A stretch of 61,138 nucleotides of DNA, taken from assembly GCA_030606215.1 (NCBI GenBank), contig JAUWGW010000008.1, positions 1 through 61,138 on the forward strand, read 5' to 3'. Below, in pieces: positions 1 to 7,359 of the stretch; position 1 is the first letter of the stretch, and each line of letters starts with the position of its first letter. Source of the stretch: a bacterium (GTDB taxonomy: Bacteria; NPL-UPA2; JAUVJM01). The notes beneath the pieces are model-generated. The model did not search any database. It was not told the DNA's origin and saw nothing but the letters and a program-made list of their open reading frames with translations. The position numbers and the translations under genes were made by a program.

Positions 1-30
1 CTTGCCCTTCTTAATTCTTCCTGTCTCATT

Positions 31-129
31 ATGATAATGTCCTTTCTGTCCATAATGCTCTCCTTTCTGAAGAGCATTATAAACTTCCCAATAGGACATT
101 TCTATTTTGCTACAATAGGACATTATCAT
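31..129. repeat. Cluster of short inverted and direct repeats at left edge
   Basis: A 12-bp inverted repeat (31-42 and 118-129, ATGATAATGTCC and its complement) encloses a 12-bp direct repeat CAATAGGACATT at 89-100 and 113-124. The shared core AGGACATT thus occurs three times in about 95 bp, once in reverse. It lies directly upstream of the promoter-like motif at 165-180, so it could be an operator or a replication/transfer-related repeat of the neighbouring element. Function is inferred only from position. Confidence 0.5.
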
Positions 130-164
130 TTTGGTATGACAGGACTTGATAATGAACTGTAAAA

Positions 165-180
165 CCGAAACATTTAAATA
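165..180 (+). promoter_or_regulatory. Archaeal-style BRE/TATA promoter motif
   Basis: CCGAAACATTTAAATA closely matches the archaeal pattern of a purine/A-rich BRE followed by TTTAAATA. A start about 25 nt downstream would fall near 202, just before the ribosome-binding site AGGAGA (204-209) and the GTG at 223. No good TTGACA/TATAAT pair is evident here, unlike elsewhere in the window. An A/T-rich coincidence is possible. Confidence 0.35.
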
Positions 181-222
181 CTGGCTATGCTTTACTACTT
201 CGCAGGAGAAACAAATCAATAG

Positions 223-849
223 GTGAAATCCAAAATGCCATTCGACTTATCAGATGAACACCGGTACAAGACTTACTACATGGGCATAAACTACAGCCCC
301 AAGCAAGGTATAGTCAGTGACAACTATTTCTGGAACCTAGACAAAGCTTATTTGTTACCGCCAGAAACATTAAATAAGTCCTACATAGATGGTTCTCATT
401 TAGACCAGCGACTTGGAGAATTCTCACCTTCAGAGAATGCGTATCTGAATAAGGATCTTGGTCTTGTGGATAGAATGGCAGCTGAAAAAGTTGCCCTGGC
501 AAAGCTTAGTATCAGCCAATTAGTAAACCAACTACATGAGAGAGAGAAGATAAAGGAATACAATCTTAAGGCTATTGATTATGAATCATGCAGAACCTAT
601 TCAACAATAATACAGATTGATCCATGGTTCCCCCTGGGGTCTCCTTATGATAAGCGTATTGCGAATTTGGAACGTGTTCTTGCTGACCTGGATAAACAAA
701 AGCGGGACGAAACAGGAAAATTCTGGAAAGATACCTCTGATTTGAAAAAAGATGTTGTTGAGGCATTGAAAGAATACAGGTCTGCTGCCAGAACAGGGGA
801 AATCCTGGCTGGTCAATTACCAAGTTACGGTGGTCAGAATGGAAGTTGA
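223..849 (+). CDS. Hypothetical protein, partner of HerA-type ATPase
   Basis: A 208-residue protein of no family I recognise. GTG at 223 is preferred because AGGAGA lies 13 nt upstream; ATG at 234 is 24 nt away. There is no signal peptide or membrane segment. The N-terminal part is aromatic-rich (several Tyr, Trp, Phe), while the C-terminal third (about 130-195) is charged and probably helical or coiled-coil. The gene overlaps the downstream ATPase by 20 nt, so the two are translationally coupled and probably act together. By analogy with HerA operons the small partner could be a substrate adaptor or structural component, but no nuclease motif is visible. Confidence 0.7.
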   Translation: MKSKMPFDLSDEHRYKTYYMGINYSPKQGIVSDNYFWNLDKAYLLPPETLNKSYIDGSHLDQRLGEFSPSENAYLNKDLGLVDRMAAEKVALAKLSISQLVNQLHEREKIKEYNLKAIDYESCRTYSTIIQIDPWFPLGSPYDKRIANLERVLADLDKQKRDETGKFWKDTSDLKKDVVEALKEYRSAARTGEILAGQLPSYGGQNGS

Positions 850-2845
850 GGAACTTTGCAAGAAACTGAAGCCAGTTATAGGCAGAAAAGCAAACGGTCT
901 GTGGCTTGCTTATCTGTCAGCACAGAAATTCAATGAAAAGCAGGAAATAGAAATAGCCCTCAGACTTCTTGCGGCAAAACACCTGAATGAGAATTTCGAC
1001 AACAAGAGAATCCTGTTAACGCCACCACCAAAAGATATGGCTTCCGGAGAATATCCGCTGGGTACAGTGATTTACAACGACAAAGAATTGTACCCGTTTG
1101 GACTGCGAGAATCTGAATGGGTGCAGCATCTTGGTGTTATGGGAAGAAGTGGCGCTGGAAAAACTAATGTTTGCTTTAACATCATCAAGATTCTGCTTGA
1201 ACATAAGAAACCTTTCCTGATATTTGATTGGAAACGTAACTATAGAGATATGCTAACCCTATTCCCTGATCATGATTTCTTGATTTACACAGTCGGAAGA
1301 AATATCTCACCGATACGGTTCAACCCGCTAATCCCGCCGGAAGGAACAGCGCCAGATACCTGGCTGAAGAAACTGATAGAAATCATAGCTACTACGTACT
1401 ATGTCGGTGAAGGTGTTATCAGTCTTCTGACCAGAGCAATTGATGCAGTTTACAAGAAATTCGGTATCTATGACGGGAATCTTGAATGTTATCCCACTAT
1501 GAGAGATGTCCTGAAATGGCTTGAGGATTACCCGGCTAAGGGGAGAGAAGCTCAATGGATGGTATCTACACTGAGAAGTGTTCATGCCCTGTGCTACGGC
1601 GAAATGGGCAGAGTAATCAATGTAGACCAGCAGTTTGGAATAGAGAAATTACTCAAGAAGAATGTCGTGTTGGAACTGGATGCATTAACAAACACGGATA
1701 AGAGCTTTTTAATAGAATCCTTGTTGCTCTGGATCCATCACTACAGATTAGCTGAAGGAAAAAGAGAAGAATTTAAGCATGCCATCATAATAGAAGAAGC
1801 ACATCATATCCTGAGAAGACAGGAACACAGCAAAAACGAGCACATCACAGAGACTATCTTGAGAGAAATCAGAGAGTTAGGAGAGTCAATTGTTATACTT
1901 GATCAGATGCCTTCCTTAATCACTCCACTCGCTCAGGCTAATACCCAGTGTACAATTACTATGAATCTCAAGAATAAATCCTGTGTTGCAACAGCTGCAA
2001 GTTACACTTTATTGGATAGAGATGAAAAAGAATATTTCGGGCAGCTGCCCGTAGGCTATGCTATTGTAAAACTCCAGGATAGATGGTCCAGTCCTTTTCT
2101 CATTAGGCTTCCCCTGATCCCCGTCAGAAAGGGTTCTGTGACAGATGAGATGGTAAAAGAAGCAATGGCAGGGTATTCCCCTAATTCCGGGTCAAAAACG
2201 CCACTGCAAAGCAATCAGCCGTCAGTTCCACCTGTTTCACAGCGTAATGAACTAACTGAAATAGAGAAGGAATTCTTGATACAAGTCTGGAAACATCCAC
2301 TAAACGGAACTGTTCAAAAGTATAAGCGGACAGGGCTAAGTAGAAGAAAAGGAAACTTGCTCAAGCAGAGTTTAATACAAAAAGGATTTATCATATCAAA
2401 ACCTATTTCAACAAGAACTGGAACTTTAATGTTGATGGAGATTACTGGCAAAGGTAGAGAGTTATTAAGAAACTTAGGCTATAAGATAATCTATAATCCC
2501 AACGAAGGTGGGGCTGAACATAGATACTGGGTAAATAAGGTAGCTTCGTGGTATAAGTCAAGGGGATATAGTGTGCAAATTGAGAAAAGGTTAAATAACA
2601 ATGAAGCTTGTGATATTGAGGTCATAGACAGAAAAGGAATGAGATTTGTTGTTGAGGTGCAGACAACAGAACGTAATTTACTGGAGAATATTGATAAGAA
2701 TATTAGGGCTGGCTATAAGAAGATAATAGTATTTGCTACAAATTACAGGGCAATGCAAAGGATAAAAGATATTTTGTTAAAGGAAGGAAACATACCAAAA
2801 GGAATTGAGGTTGAATTGGTGGATTGGAGTGGGGTTGAAATATAG
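830..2845 (+). CDS. HerA/DUF87-type ATPase fused to C-terminal nuclease-like domain
   Basis: 671 residues from GTG at 830 (an ATG at 839 is the alternative start). Residues about 100-430 form a HerA/FtsK-like motor with Walker A GRSGAGKTN (105-113) and Walker B IIIEEAHHIL (about 319-328). A linker follows, then a winged-helix-like stretch (about 480-550). The last 110 residues resemble a PD-(D/E)XK-type domain: GAEHRYW, then CDIEV and FVVEVQT as candidate Asp and Glu-x-Gln active-site strands. Fusions of this kind are, to my knowledge, typical of archaeal and candidate-phylum mobile elements, where the motor pumps or processes DNA. With the half tRNA at 3492-3531 this suggests a conjugative, viral or defence function. 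The catalytic Lys of the nuclease is not obvious. Confidence 0.8.
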   Translation: MVRMEVEELCKKLKPVIGRKANGLWLAYLSAQKFNEKQEIEIALRLLAAKHLNENFDNKRILLTPPPKDMASGEYPLGTVIYNDKELYPFGLRESEWVQHLGVMGRSGAGKTNVCFNIIKILLEHKKPFLIFDWKRNYRDMLTLFPDHDFLIYTVGRNISPIRFNPLIPPEGTAPDTWLKKLIEIIATTYYVGEGVISLLTRAIDAVYKKFGIYDGNLECYPTMRDVLKWLEDYPAKGREAQWMVSTLRSVHALCYGEMGRVINVDQQFGIEKLLKKNVVLELDALTNTDKSFLIESLLLWIHHYRLAEGKREEFKHAIIIEEAHHILRRQEHSKNEHITETILREIRELGESIVILDQMPSLITPLAQANTQCTITMNLKNKSCVATAASYTLLDRDEKEYFGQLPVGYAIVKLQDRWSSPFLIRLPLIPVRKGSVTDEMVKEAMAGYSPNSGSKTPLQSNQPSVPPVSQRNELTEIEKEFLIQVWKHPLNGTVQKYKRTGLSRRKGNLLKQSLIQKGFIISKPISTRTGTLMLMEITGKGRELLRNLGYKIIYNPNEGGAEHRYWVNKVASWYKSRGYSVQIEKRLNNNEACDIEVIDRKGMRFVVEVQTTERNLLENIDKNIRAGYKKIIVFATNYRAMQRIKDILLKEGNIPKGIEVELVDWSGVEI

Positions 2846-2952
2846 TAGGTCGAGTGTGGGAAACTGAACAAAAAAACAGAACACGTCTCACAACTTATCC
2901 AGCACAAAGCTTTTGATACAAGCGTACAACAAGGAATAGCAGCAACCAGCAA

Positions 2953-3129
2953 TTACTCTGAAACAAGAATCTTTTCGGTTGATTGTGTCTTCTCTAAAAA
3001 CTTCAACTTGTTTTTGTAGCCGTTGATGATGCTTTCTGCATACAACTCATAGCTTCTTTCTCTCTGCCTTTCTGAAGTGAAAGGCACAAACTCAACCCTG
3101 ACTTTCCATTCTCGCTTGCCATCTTTCAT
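2953..3129 (-). CDS. Small charged protein, 58 residues, mobile-element associated
   Basis: A short reverse-strand frame begins with ATG at 3129, preceded at 9 nt by GGAGG, one of the best ribosome-binding sites in this region. The product begins MKDGKREWKVRVEF, is rich in Lys, Arg and Glu, and carries the segment SERQRERSYELYAESI, probably helical. It has no membrane segment and no family I know. It sits between the HerA-type gene and the half tRNA, where elements often encode excisionases or small DNA-binding proteins; that role is only a guess. Confidence 0.5.
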   Translation of the reverse strand: MKDGKREWKVRVEFVPFTSERQRERSYELYAESIINGYKNKLKFLEKTQSTEKILVSE

Positions 3130-3291
3130 AGCTTAAAACCTCCCTCTGTGATATATGGACATCAAAACTAGGATGCTTTTTGCAATGCAATCCTGACCCG
3201 ACTTCCAGTTTGGATTGCGTCGTATGATGGGAAAAACTTGCGATTGGAAAACACACTAAAAAAAACACTAGCCAAATCATCTCAAAATTTT

Positions 3292-3335
3292 ATGCATTTC
3301 CGTTCGGCTTTTAATGCATTTCGGTTCGGTTTTCA
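3292..3335. repeat. Two tandem 22-bp repeats
   Basis: Units 3292-3313 and 3314-3335 share ATGCATTTC, GTTCGG and TTTT and differ at only a few positions. They lie about 160 bp inside the half-tRNA boundary, a plausible place for arm-type integrase or excisionase binding sites of the integrated element. No open frame with a recognisable product covers them. Confidence 0.5.
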
Positions 3336-3491
3336 TAAAAACGGGGTTTTCCAAGTTGGAAAGAGATGTAGTAGAGCGTGGAAAGTTTATTTCACGTTTT
3401 GTCGACGGTAAAATAATCTTATACTTGGTGGATAGTTGTTATACTCAGGTGTATTTTTTTATACTCTTGAAATTAGAAAGAGAGAACAGGG

Positions 3492-3531
3492 TTAGGAAAC
3501 CACTGCTCTATCCTGACTGAGCTACGGGCGC
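3492..3531 (-). pseudogene. 5' half of tRNA-Arg(CCT), interrupted in the anticodon loop
   Basis: Read on the reverse strand from 3531: acceptor strand GCGCCCG, TA, D-stem GCTC and GAGC around loop AGTCAGGATA, A26, anticodon-stem strand GTGGT and loop TTCCTAA with anticodon CCT (3496-3494). An intact tRNA would continue ACCAC, but the sequence reads CCCTG and no variable arm, T arm or acceptor 3' strand is found in the rest of the window to its left. The break exactly at the anticodon loop is the signature of integration by a tyrosine recombinase (or of an intron), with the foreign DNA on the low-coordinate side. Confidence 0.8.
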
Positions 3532-3637
3532 TTTTCATCATTTAACCATATTCTTGATACAGATACAAGAAAATTTGACAGAAGAACAAGTTTGCATTGA
3601 GCCGGGAAAAAGCTTAAAATGAAGTGAGGCGATAAAA

Positions 3638-4103
3638 ATGCTTAAGATTGGTACATCCGGTTTCTCTTTCCCTGATTGGAAAAGCACCGTATATCCTACT
3701 AATCTCTCTTCCAGACAAATGCTTCCATATTATGCTTCGGAGCTTGGTTTTGATACTGTAGAGATTAATTCCACCTATTACCGCATACCACAGCCAGAAA
3801 ACATGCTGGCTATGGCAGGGAAGACTCCGGAGAACTTTGAGTTTGTAGTCAAGGGATTTAGAGGGATGACTCATGATCCATTTGATAACCGTCTGGAGAC
3901 TAGACCAACGCACGAAGAGGTTGAGGATTATTTTCACAAATTCAATGAGGCAGTGGAACCACTTAAGAAAGAGGGGAAATTCAGAGAAGAGCTACGCCTT
4001 CTTCAATAATTGCCATGCGGGGAAAGCCGTCCGTAATGCTCAGACTTTGAAGGATAAGTTGGGTCTCAGCATAGTAAGGCCAAAAGGAGACCTCTTCGAA
4101 TGA
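3638..4103 (+). pseudogene. DUF72 family protein with internal deletion and frameshift
   Basis: The first 115 or so residues are a good DUF72 N-terminus (MLKIGTSGFSFPDWKSTVYP, then DTVEINSTYYRIP). After KKEGK near 3980 the frame is lost. The conserved C-terminal motif SYAFFNNCHAGKAVRNAQ resumes in another frame from about 3988 and ends at 4103. DUF72 proteins are usually about 230-250 residues, so roughly 90 central residues are missing. A GAGG ribosome-binding site precedes the ATG. It is adjacent to the half tRNA, and a second DUF72 remnant lies at 25950-26015 on the opposite strand. Confidence 0.8.
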
Positions 4104-4215
4104 AAAAGTCCCCACCACAGAAAATGTTTGACTGGCATAGGACTTTCCACGATAATAATCAGAGAAAGAAATAGGCAGGGTTTTCTATTCAACGGTTATC
4201 ATAGGAGACGATAGA

Positions 4216-5361
4216 ATGAATAAAGTTCTGATTGCAGTATTGGTGGTTCTTCTATTTACAATTCCATCAAGAGCTTTTGAGTTATTCTGTCAGGAAGATA
4301 TTTTAGTTGGTGCTGAGGAGACCATAGGCGAGGACCTTATTGTAATTGGGGATAAAGTTAAAATAAAGGGGAAAATTAAGGGAGATTTTATAGGAATTGG
4401 TAGAAATATACGCTGTGAAGGCGTAATAGAAGATGATGTAACGGTTATCGGGCGTGATATTGACATTAAAGGGGATATCGGCGATGGCATCAGAGCCGCA
4501 GGAGAGAAAATAAAGACAGATGCTCGTATAAAAGGCGATGTCATTATCTTTGGCAAATCAGTAGAATTATTTGAGAACTCCCTCGTTAAAGGAGATGCTG
4601 TTATAGGCGGTGAGGAGATTGAAATAGACGGGAAAATTTTGCAGAATCTGAAAGTCTACGGGAAGAAGGTCAAGATTAGAGGTGAGATAGCTAAAGATGC
4701 TAAACTGAGAGCTGAGAAGATTATACTATTTCCGGGCGCCAGAATAGGCGGAAACCTCAGCTACACCTGCGCAAACAAAATTGAGATAAGAGACGGCGCA
4801 GAGGTAACAGGTGAAACAATCTGGCAAAAACCTGTGACAAAAGCGAAAGGGATTATTGCTCCGAAAAGTTACAGTAAGAAACTTCTCAAAAAGTCCCTGC
4901 TGACACTTCCGGTTTTACTCATCGGGCTTATTCTAATTGGAATTACACCCAAACAAGTCCATATGACAACAGATGTCATTGACAAATTTCCCTGGAAAAG
5001 TTTTGGAGCTGGTTTTGTGTTTCTCGTCTGCATCCCGGTAGCTGCAGCAATACTCTTCGCAACAATCATCGGGATTCCACTTGCTCTGATTACTCTTCTC
5101 ATCTATTTCAGTGCGCTTTATGTAAGTAAACTGTTTGCGGGGATGTCTATCGCAATGAAAATCTTTCACCTGCAAGATAAACCGGGAAGAGGCTCTTTAG
5201 CACTGGCTTTAATAATAGGCTGTGTAATAGTAGTTATTCTCTCCACCATACCTAAAATTGGAGGCTTCATAGGGTTATTACTTATCATGTTTGGATTGGG
5301 CGGCTTTGTGATAAGCAGATGGAAGACTTTTATCCTGGCAAGGGAAAAAGGGTTGATTTAA
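4216..5361 (+). CDS. Bactofilin-like repeat protein with C-terminal membrane domain
   Basis: 381 residues from ATG 4216, with AGGAGA upstream. A signal peptide (1-20, cleavage after SRA) leads into about 190 residues of short beta-helix turns such as GKIKGDFIGIG, GVIEDDVTVIG and ARIKGDVIIFG, the polymer-forming/bactofilin type. Residues about 225-375 contain four hydrophobic segments. It therefore probably displays a beta-helical domain outside the inner membrane and could act as an envelope scaffold; the exact function of this architecture is not known to me. It has no obvious operon partner, and the HigBA promoter follows directly. Confidence 0.75.
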   Translation: MNKVLIAVLVVLLFTIPSRAFELFCQEDILVGAEETIGEDLIVIGDKVKIKGKIKGDFIGIGRNIRCEGVIEDDVTVIGRDIDIKGDIGDGIRAAGEKIKTDARIKGDVIIFGKSVELFENSLVKGDAVIGGEEIEIDGKILQNLKVYGKKVKIRGEIAKDAKLRAEKIILFPGARIGGNLSYTCANKIEIRDGAEVTGETIWQKPVTKAKGIIAPKSYSKKLLKKSLLTLPVLLIGLILIGITPKQVHMTTDVIDKFPWKSFGAGFVFLVCIPVAAAILFATIIGIPLALITLLIYFSALYVSKLFAGMSIAMKIFHLQDKPGRGSLALALIIGCVIVVILSTIPKIGGFIGLLLIMFGLGGFVISRWKTFILAREKGLI

Positions 5362-5367
5362 TAACGC

Positions 5368-5396
5368 TTGACGATAATAGCGTGACGTGTTATCAT
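5368..5396 (+). promoter_or_regulatory. higBA promoter with overlapping operator-like repeat
   Basis: TTGACG (5368-5373), a 17-bp spacer and TATCAT (5391-5396) form a sigma70-type promoter. Transcription would begin near 5403, next to the GTG of higB at 5404, so the toxin mRNA would be essentially leaderless. GATAA and TTATC form an inverted repeat across the spacer and -10 (about 5373-5395), a likely HigA operator for autoregulation. Confidence 0.6.
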
Positions 5397-5403
5397 ATGA
5401 AAT

Positions 5404-5685
5404 GTGATTAAGTCATTCAAATGTAGTGAGACAGAAAAATTATTTCGGAGAGAGTTTTCGAGCAAGCTTCCGCTTAGCATCCAGCATACGGCAACACGCA
5501 AATTGTGGTTATTAGATGCAGCAACGGATATTGGAGATCTGCGGGTTCCTCCGAGTAATCGTTTGAAAGCATTGAAAGGCAATAGGAAAGGACAACACGG
5601 TATACGCATCAACGAGCAATGGAGGATATGTTTTAAGTGGCATTCTGGACATGCCTATAATGTTGAGATTGTAGATTATCACTGA
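5404..5685 (+). CDS. higB: HigB-type mRNA interferase toxin
   Basis: 93 residues of the RelE/ParE superfamily, HigB (plasmid maintenance killer) branch. Typical motifs are LDAATDIGDLRVPPSNRLKAL, then GQHGIRINEQWRICFKW and a final VEIVDYH. Such proteins cleave mRNA on the ribosome and are neutralised by the HigA antitoxin encoded 14 nt downstream. The start is GTG at 5404; the upstream ATG at 5402 is immediately followed by a stop. Toxin-before-antitoxin order is normal for higBA. The frame is intact and the length is normal. Confidence 0.9.
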   Translation: MIKSFKCSETEKLFRREFSSKLPLSIQHTATRKLWLLDAATDIGDLRVPPSNRLKALKGNRKGQHGIRINEQWRICFKWHSGHAYNVEIVDYH

Positions 5686-5699
5686 GGAGGTGGACATTT

Positions 5700-5999
5700 A
5701 TGAAAAGGAAAATGGAGCCCGTACATCCAGGTGAGATTCTTATAGAGGATTTTCTAAGACCGTTAAGTATTAGTCAGTATCGTCTTGCGAGGGATATCGG
5801 CGTGCCCCCCCGTCGCATAAACGAGATTGTTCATGGCACACGGGCGCTGACTGCTAATACTGCGTTGAGGTTGGCTCGCTATTTTGGAACAACTGCTCAA
5901 TTTTGGCTAAATCTTCAGTCTCACTATGACCTAGAATTAGAGAGAGACCGAGTGGGGCGTCAGCTCGATAGAGAAATCCATACGCTTGCTATAGCTTAA
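5700..5999 (+). CDS. higA: HigA-type antitoxin (XRE family HTH)
   Basis: 99 residues with the canonical HigA opening (PVHPGEILIEDFL) and helix-turn-helix (SQYRLARDIGVPPRRINEIVHGTR), followed by RYFGTTAQFWLNLQSHYDLE. It binds HigB and represses its own promoter, probably at the inverted repeat in 5373-5395. A strong GAGGAGG ribosome-binding site around 5685-5691 supports ATG 5700, giving antitoxin better translation than the leaderless toxin. Start, length and motifs are all normal. Confidence 0.93.
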   Translation: MKRKMEPVHPGEILIEDFLRPLSISQYRLARDIGVPPRRINEIVHGTRALTANTALRLARYFGTTAQFWLNLQSHYDLELERDRVGRQLDREIHTLAIA

Positions 6000-6097
6000 C
6001 GGGTGGCTAATAATTCAAATGAATGACTCATTGAAGTTGATACTCCGAAAGAATAAAAAGACCATCTAACCAACAATTGCAGAGCGAATCTTAGGAA

Positions 6098-6122
6098 CAG
6101 AAAAGCGGGTTAAGAGAACCCG
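6098..6122 (-). terminator. Terminator overlapping the hisC stop codon
   Basis: On the reverse strand CGGGTT (6122-6117), loop CTCTT and AACCCG (6111-6106) form a 6-bp stem followed by CTTTTCTGTT. The hisC stop TAA (6112-6110) is inside the hairpin. It would end the long reverse-strand operon and protect convergent higBA. Confidence 0.6.
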
Positions 6123-7198
6123 TCCAGCTCTTCAATGAATTTTTTGTTTTGTTCCCCAGTCCCAATTGTTACTCGAATGAAATTTGGAAGGTTGTAACAA
6201 GACATATCGCGAACTATTATACCCTTCTTGAGAAGTGCGGAAGCTGCACGTGCTCCATCTTCAACCTCAATTAGTATGAAATTTGCCTCCGATGGAATAT
6301 ATGATATTTTTCGCTTCTCCAACTCCCGATACAGGAAATCCTTACCCGCGCGGTTTACTTCCCTGCTCTTCTTAAGGTGCTCATCATCGTCAAGAGCTGA
6401 CATTGCGGCAACCTGAGCAAGAAAATTTGTATTAAAAGGCTGGCGCACTCTATTCATCTCAGTAACTATTTCAGGCTGGCTTATACCATAGCCAATCCTC
6501 AATCCCGCAAGACCATAAATTTTTGAAAATGTGCGAAGACATATGATGCCTGCGCCTTCCTTAATATATTTAATAGTCTCCGGAAAATCATCCCTTTCTA
6601 TATACTCAAAATACGCCTCATCAAAAACAGTTATTACTCCTTCCGGAACTTTTGCGAGGAAAGATTCCATTTCGCTCTTTGTTACCATGGTGCCAGTAGG
6701 ATTGTTGGGGTTTGCAACAAAAATTAGCTTTGTTCTTTCCCCTATTGCCCTCGCCATAGATTCCATGTCGTGCTGATAATTGTTCAAAGATACTAATTGG
6801 CATTTTCCATTCGCAATCTTAACTGCCATCTGGTAAATGATAAAGGACGGCTCGGCTATTACCACCTCTTCACCCTCATTGAGAAAAGTCTCCACTACCA
6901 TACGGATAATTTCATCTGAACCATTCCCGAGGATAATTTGCTCCTCACCTACACCAAGAGAACAAGCCAACCTTTTTTTCAAATAGTATCCGCCACCATC
7001 CGGATACAGATTAATGCGATTAAGATTTTCCTTTATTGCCTCAACTGCCAGAGGAGATGGGCCAAGAGGATTCTCATTGGAAGCCATTTTTACTATTGCC
7101 TTTAACCCGAACTCCCTCTGCACTTCCTCAATGGGCTTCCCCGGCTCATATGGCTTTAAATCCCGGATATTTGGTCTTACAAGATTCCTAATGTTCAT
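6110..7198 (-). CDS. hisC: Histidinol-phosphate aminotransferase
   Basis: 362 residues, full length. A PLP-dependent fold-type I transaminase that converts imidazole acetol phosphate to histidinol phosphate using glutamate. Visible motifs are SNENPLGPSP (40-49), NPNNPTG (163-169), FDEAYFEY (192-199) and the PLP lysine in TFSKIYGLAG (Lys226). As pheA lies directly upstream, it may also, or mainly, transaminate aromatic keto acids such as phenylpyruvate, as some HisC-family enzymes do. It is the last gene of the reverse-strand operon. Confidence 0.93.
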   Translation of the reverse strand: MNIRNLVRPNIRDLKPYEPGKPIEEVQREFGLKAIVKMASNENPLGPSPLAVEAIKENLNRINLYPDGGGYYLKKRLACSLGVGEEQIILGNGSDEIIRMVVETFLNEGEEVVIAEPSFIIYQMAVKIANGKCQLVSLNNYQHDMESMARAIGERTKLIFVANPNNPTGTMVTKSEMESFLAKVPEGVITVFDEAYFEYIERDDFPETIKYIKEGAGIICLRTFSKIYGLAGLRIGYGISQPEIVTEMNRVRQPFNTNFLAQVAAMSALDDDEHLKKSREVNRAGKDFLYRELEKRKISYIPSEANFILIEVEDGARAASALLKKGIIVRDMSCYNLPNFIRVTIGTGEQNKKFIEELDGFS

Positions 7199-7261
7199 CT
7201 TCCCCTCTTGTCGGACTCAGGGACGAGCCCGACTACTCCCCATTATCACTCCCACCTTCAT

Positions 7262-7282
7262 CCTCCCCTATCAAAGGGGAGG
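7262..7282. repeat. Intergenic hairpin between pheA and hisC
   Basis: CCTCCCC (7262-7268), loop TATCAAA, GGGGAGG (7276-7282). On the forward strand it is followed by AATAAAATTTTT; on the coding (reverse) strand it lacks a U tract. A second stem, GTCGG/CCGAC, lies near 7210-7232. These look like small repeat hairpins or mRNA-stabilising stems inside the operon rather than a terminator. Confidence 0.4.
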
Positions 7283-7313
7283 AATAAAATTTTTCTCTCA
7301 ATTCTTAATCCCG

Positions 7314-7359
7314 TTATGCAATAAGATAGGAATCGATTATGCAACAGGATAGGAACCGA
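7314..7359. repeat. Tandem duplication of the pheA 3' end
   Basis: Two 23-bp units, 7314-7336 and 7337-7359, differ at three positions. The second unit is the coding end of pheA (LGSYPVA and stop); the first follows directly after the stop and would encode a near copy of the same residues. Confidence 0.7.

Noticed and set aside
3314-3520. 68-codon forward frame from the tandem repeat into the half tRNA
   Set aside because: No ribosome-binding site, no recognisable family, and it ends antisense to tRNA sequence.
3200-3531. Group I intron (known in some bacterial tRNA-Arg(CCU) genes) or archaeal-type tRNA intron interrupting the tRNA
   Set aside because: The 5' exon break is in the right place, but no 3' exon (anticodon-stem strand ACCAC, T arm, acceptor end) is found to the left in the window, and no intron core motifs are apparent; integration is the simpler reading, though an intron with a distant 3' exon is not excluded.
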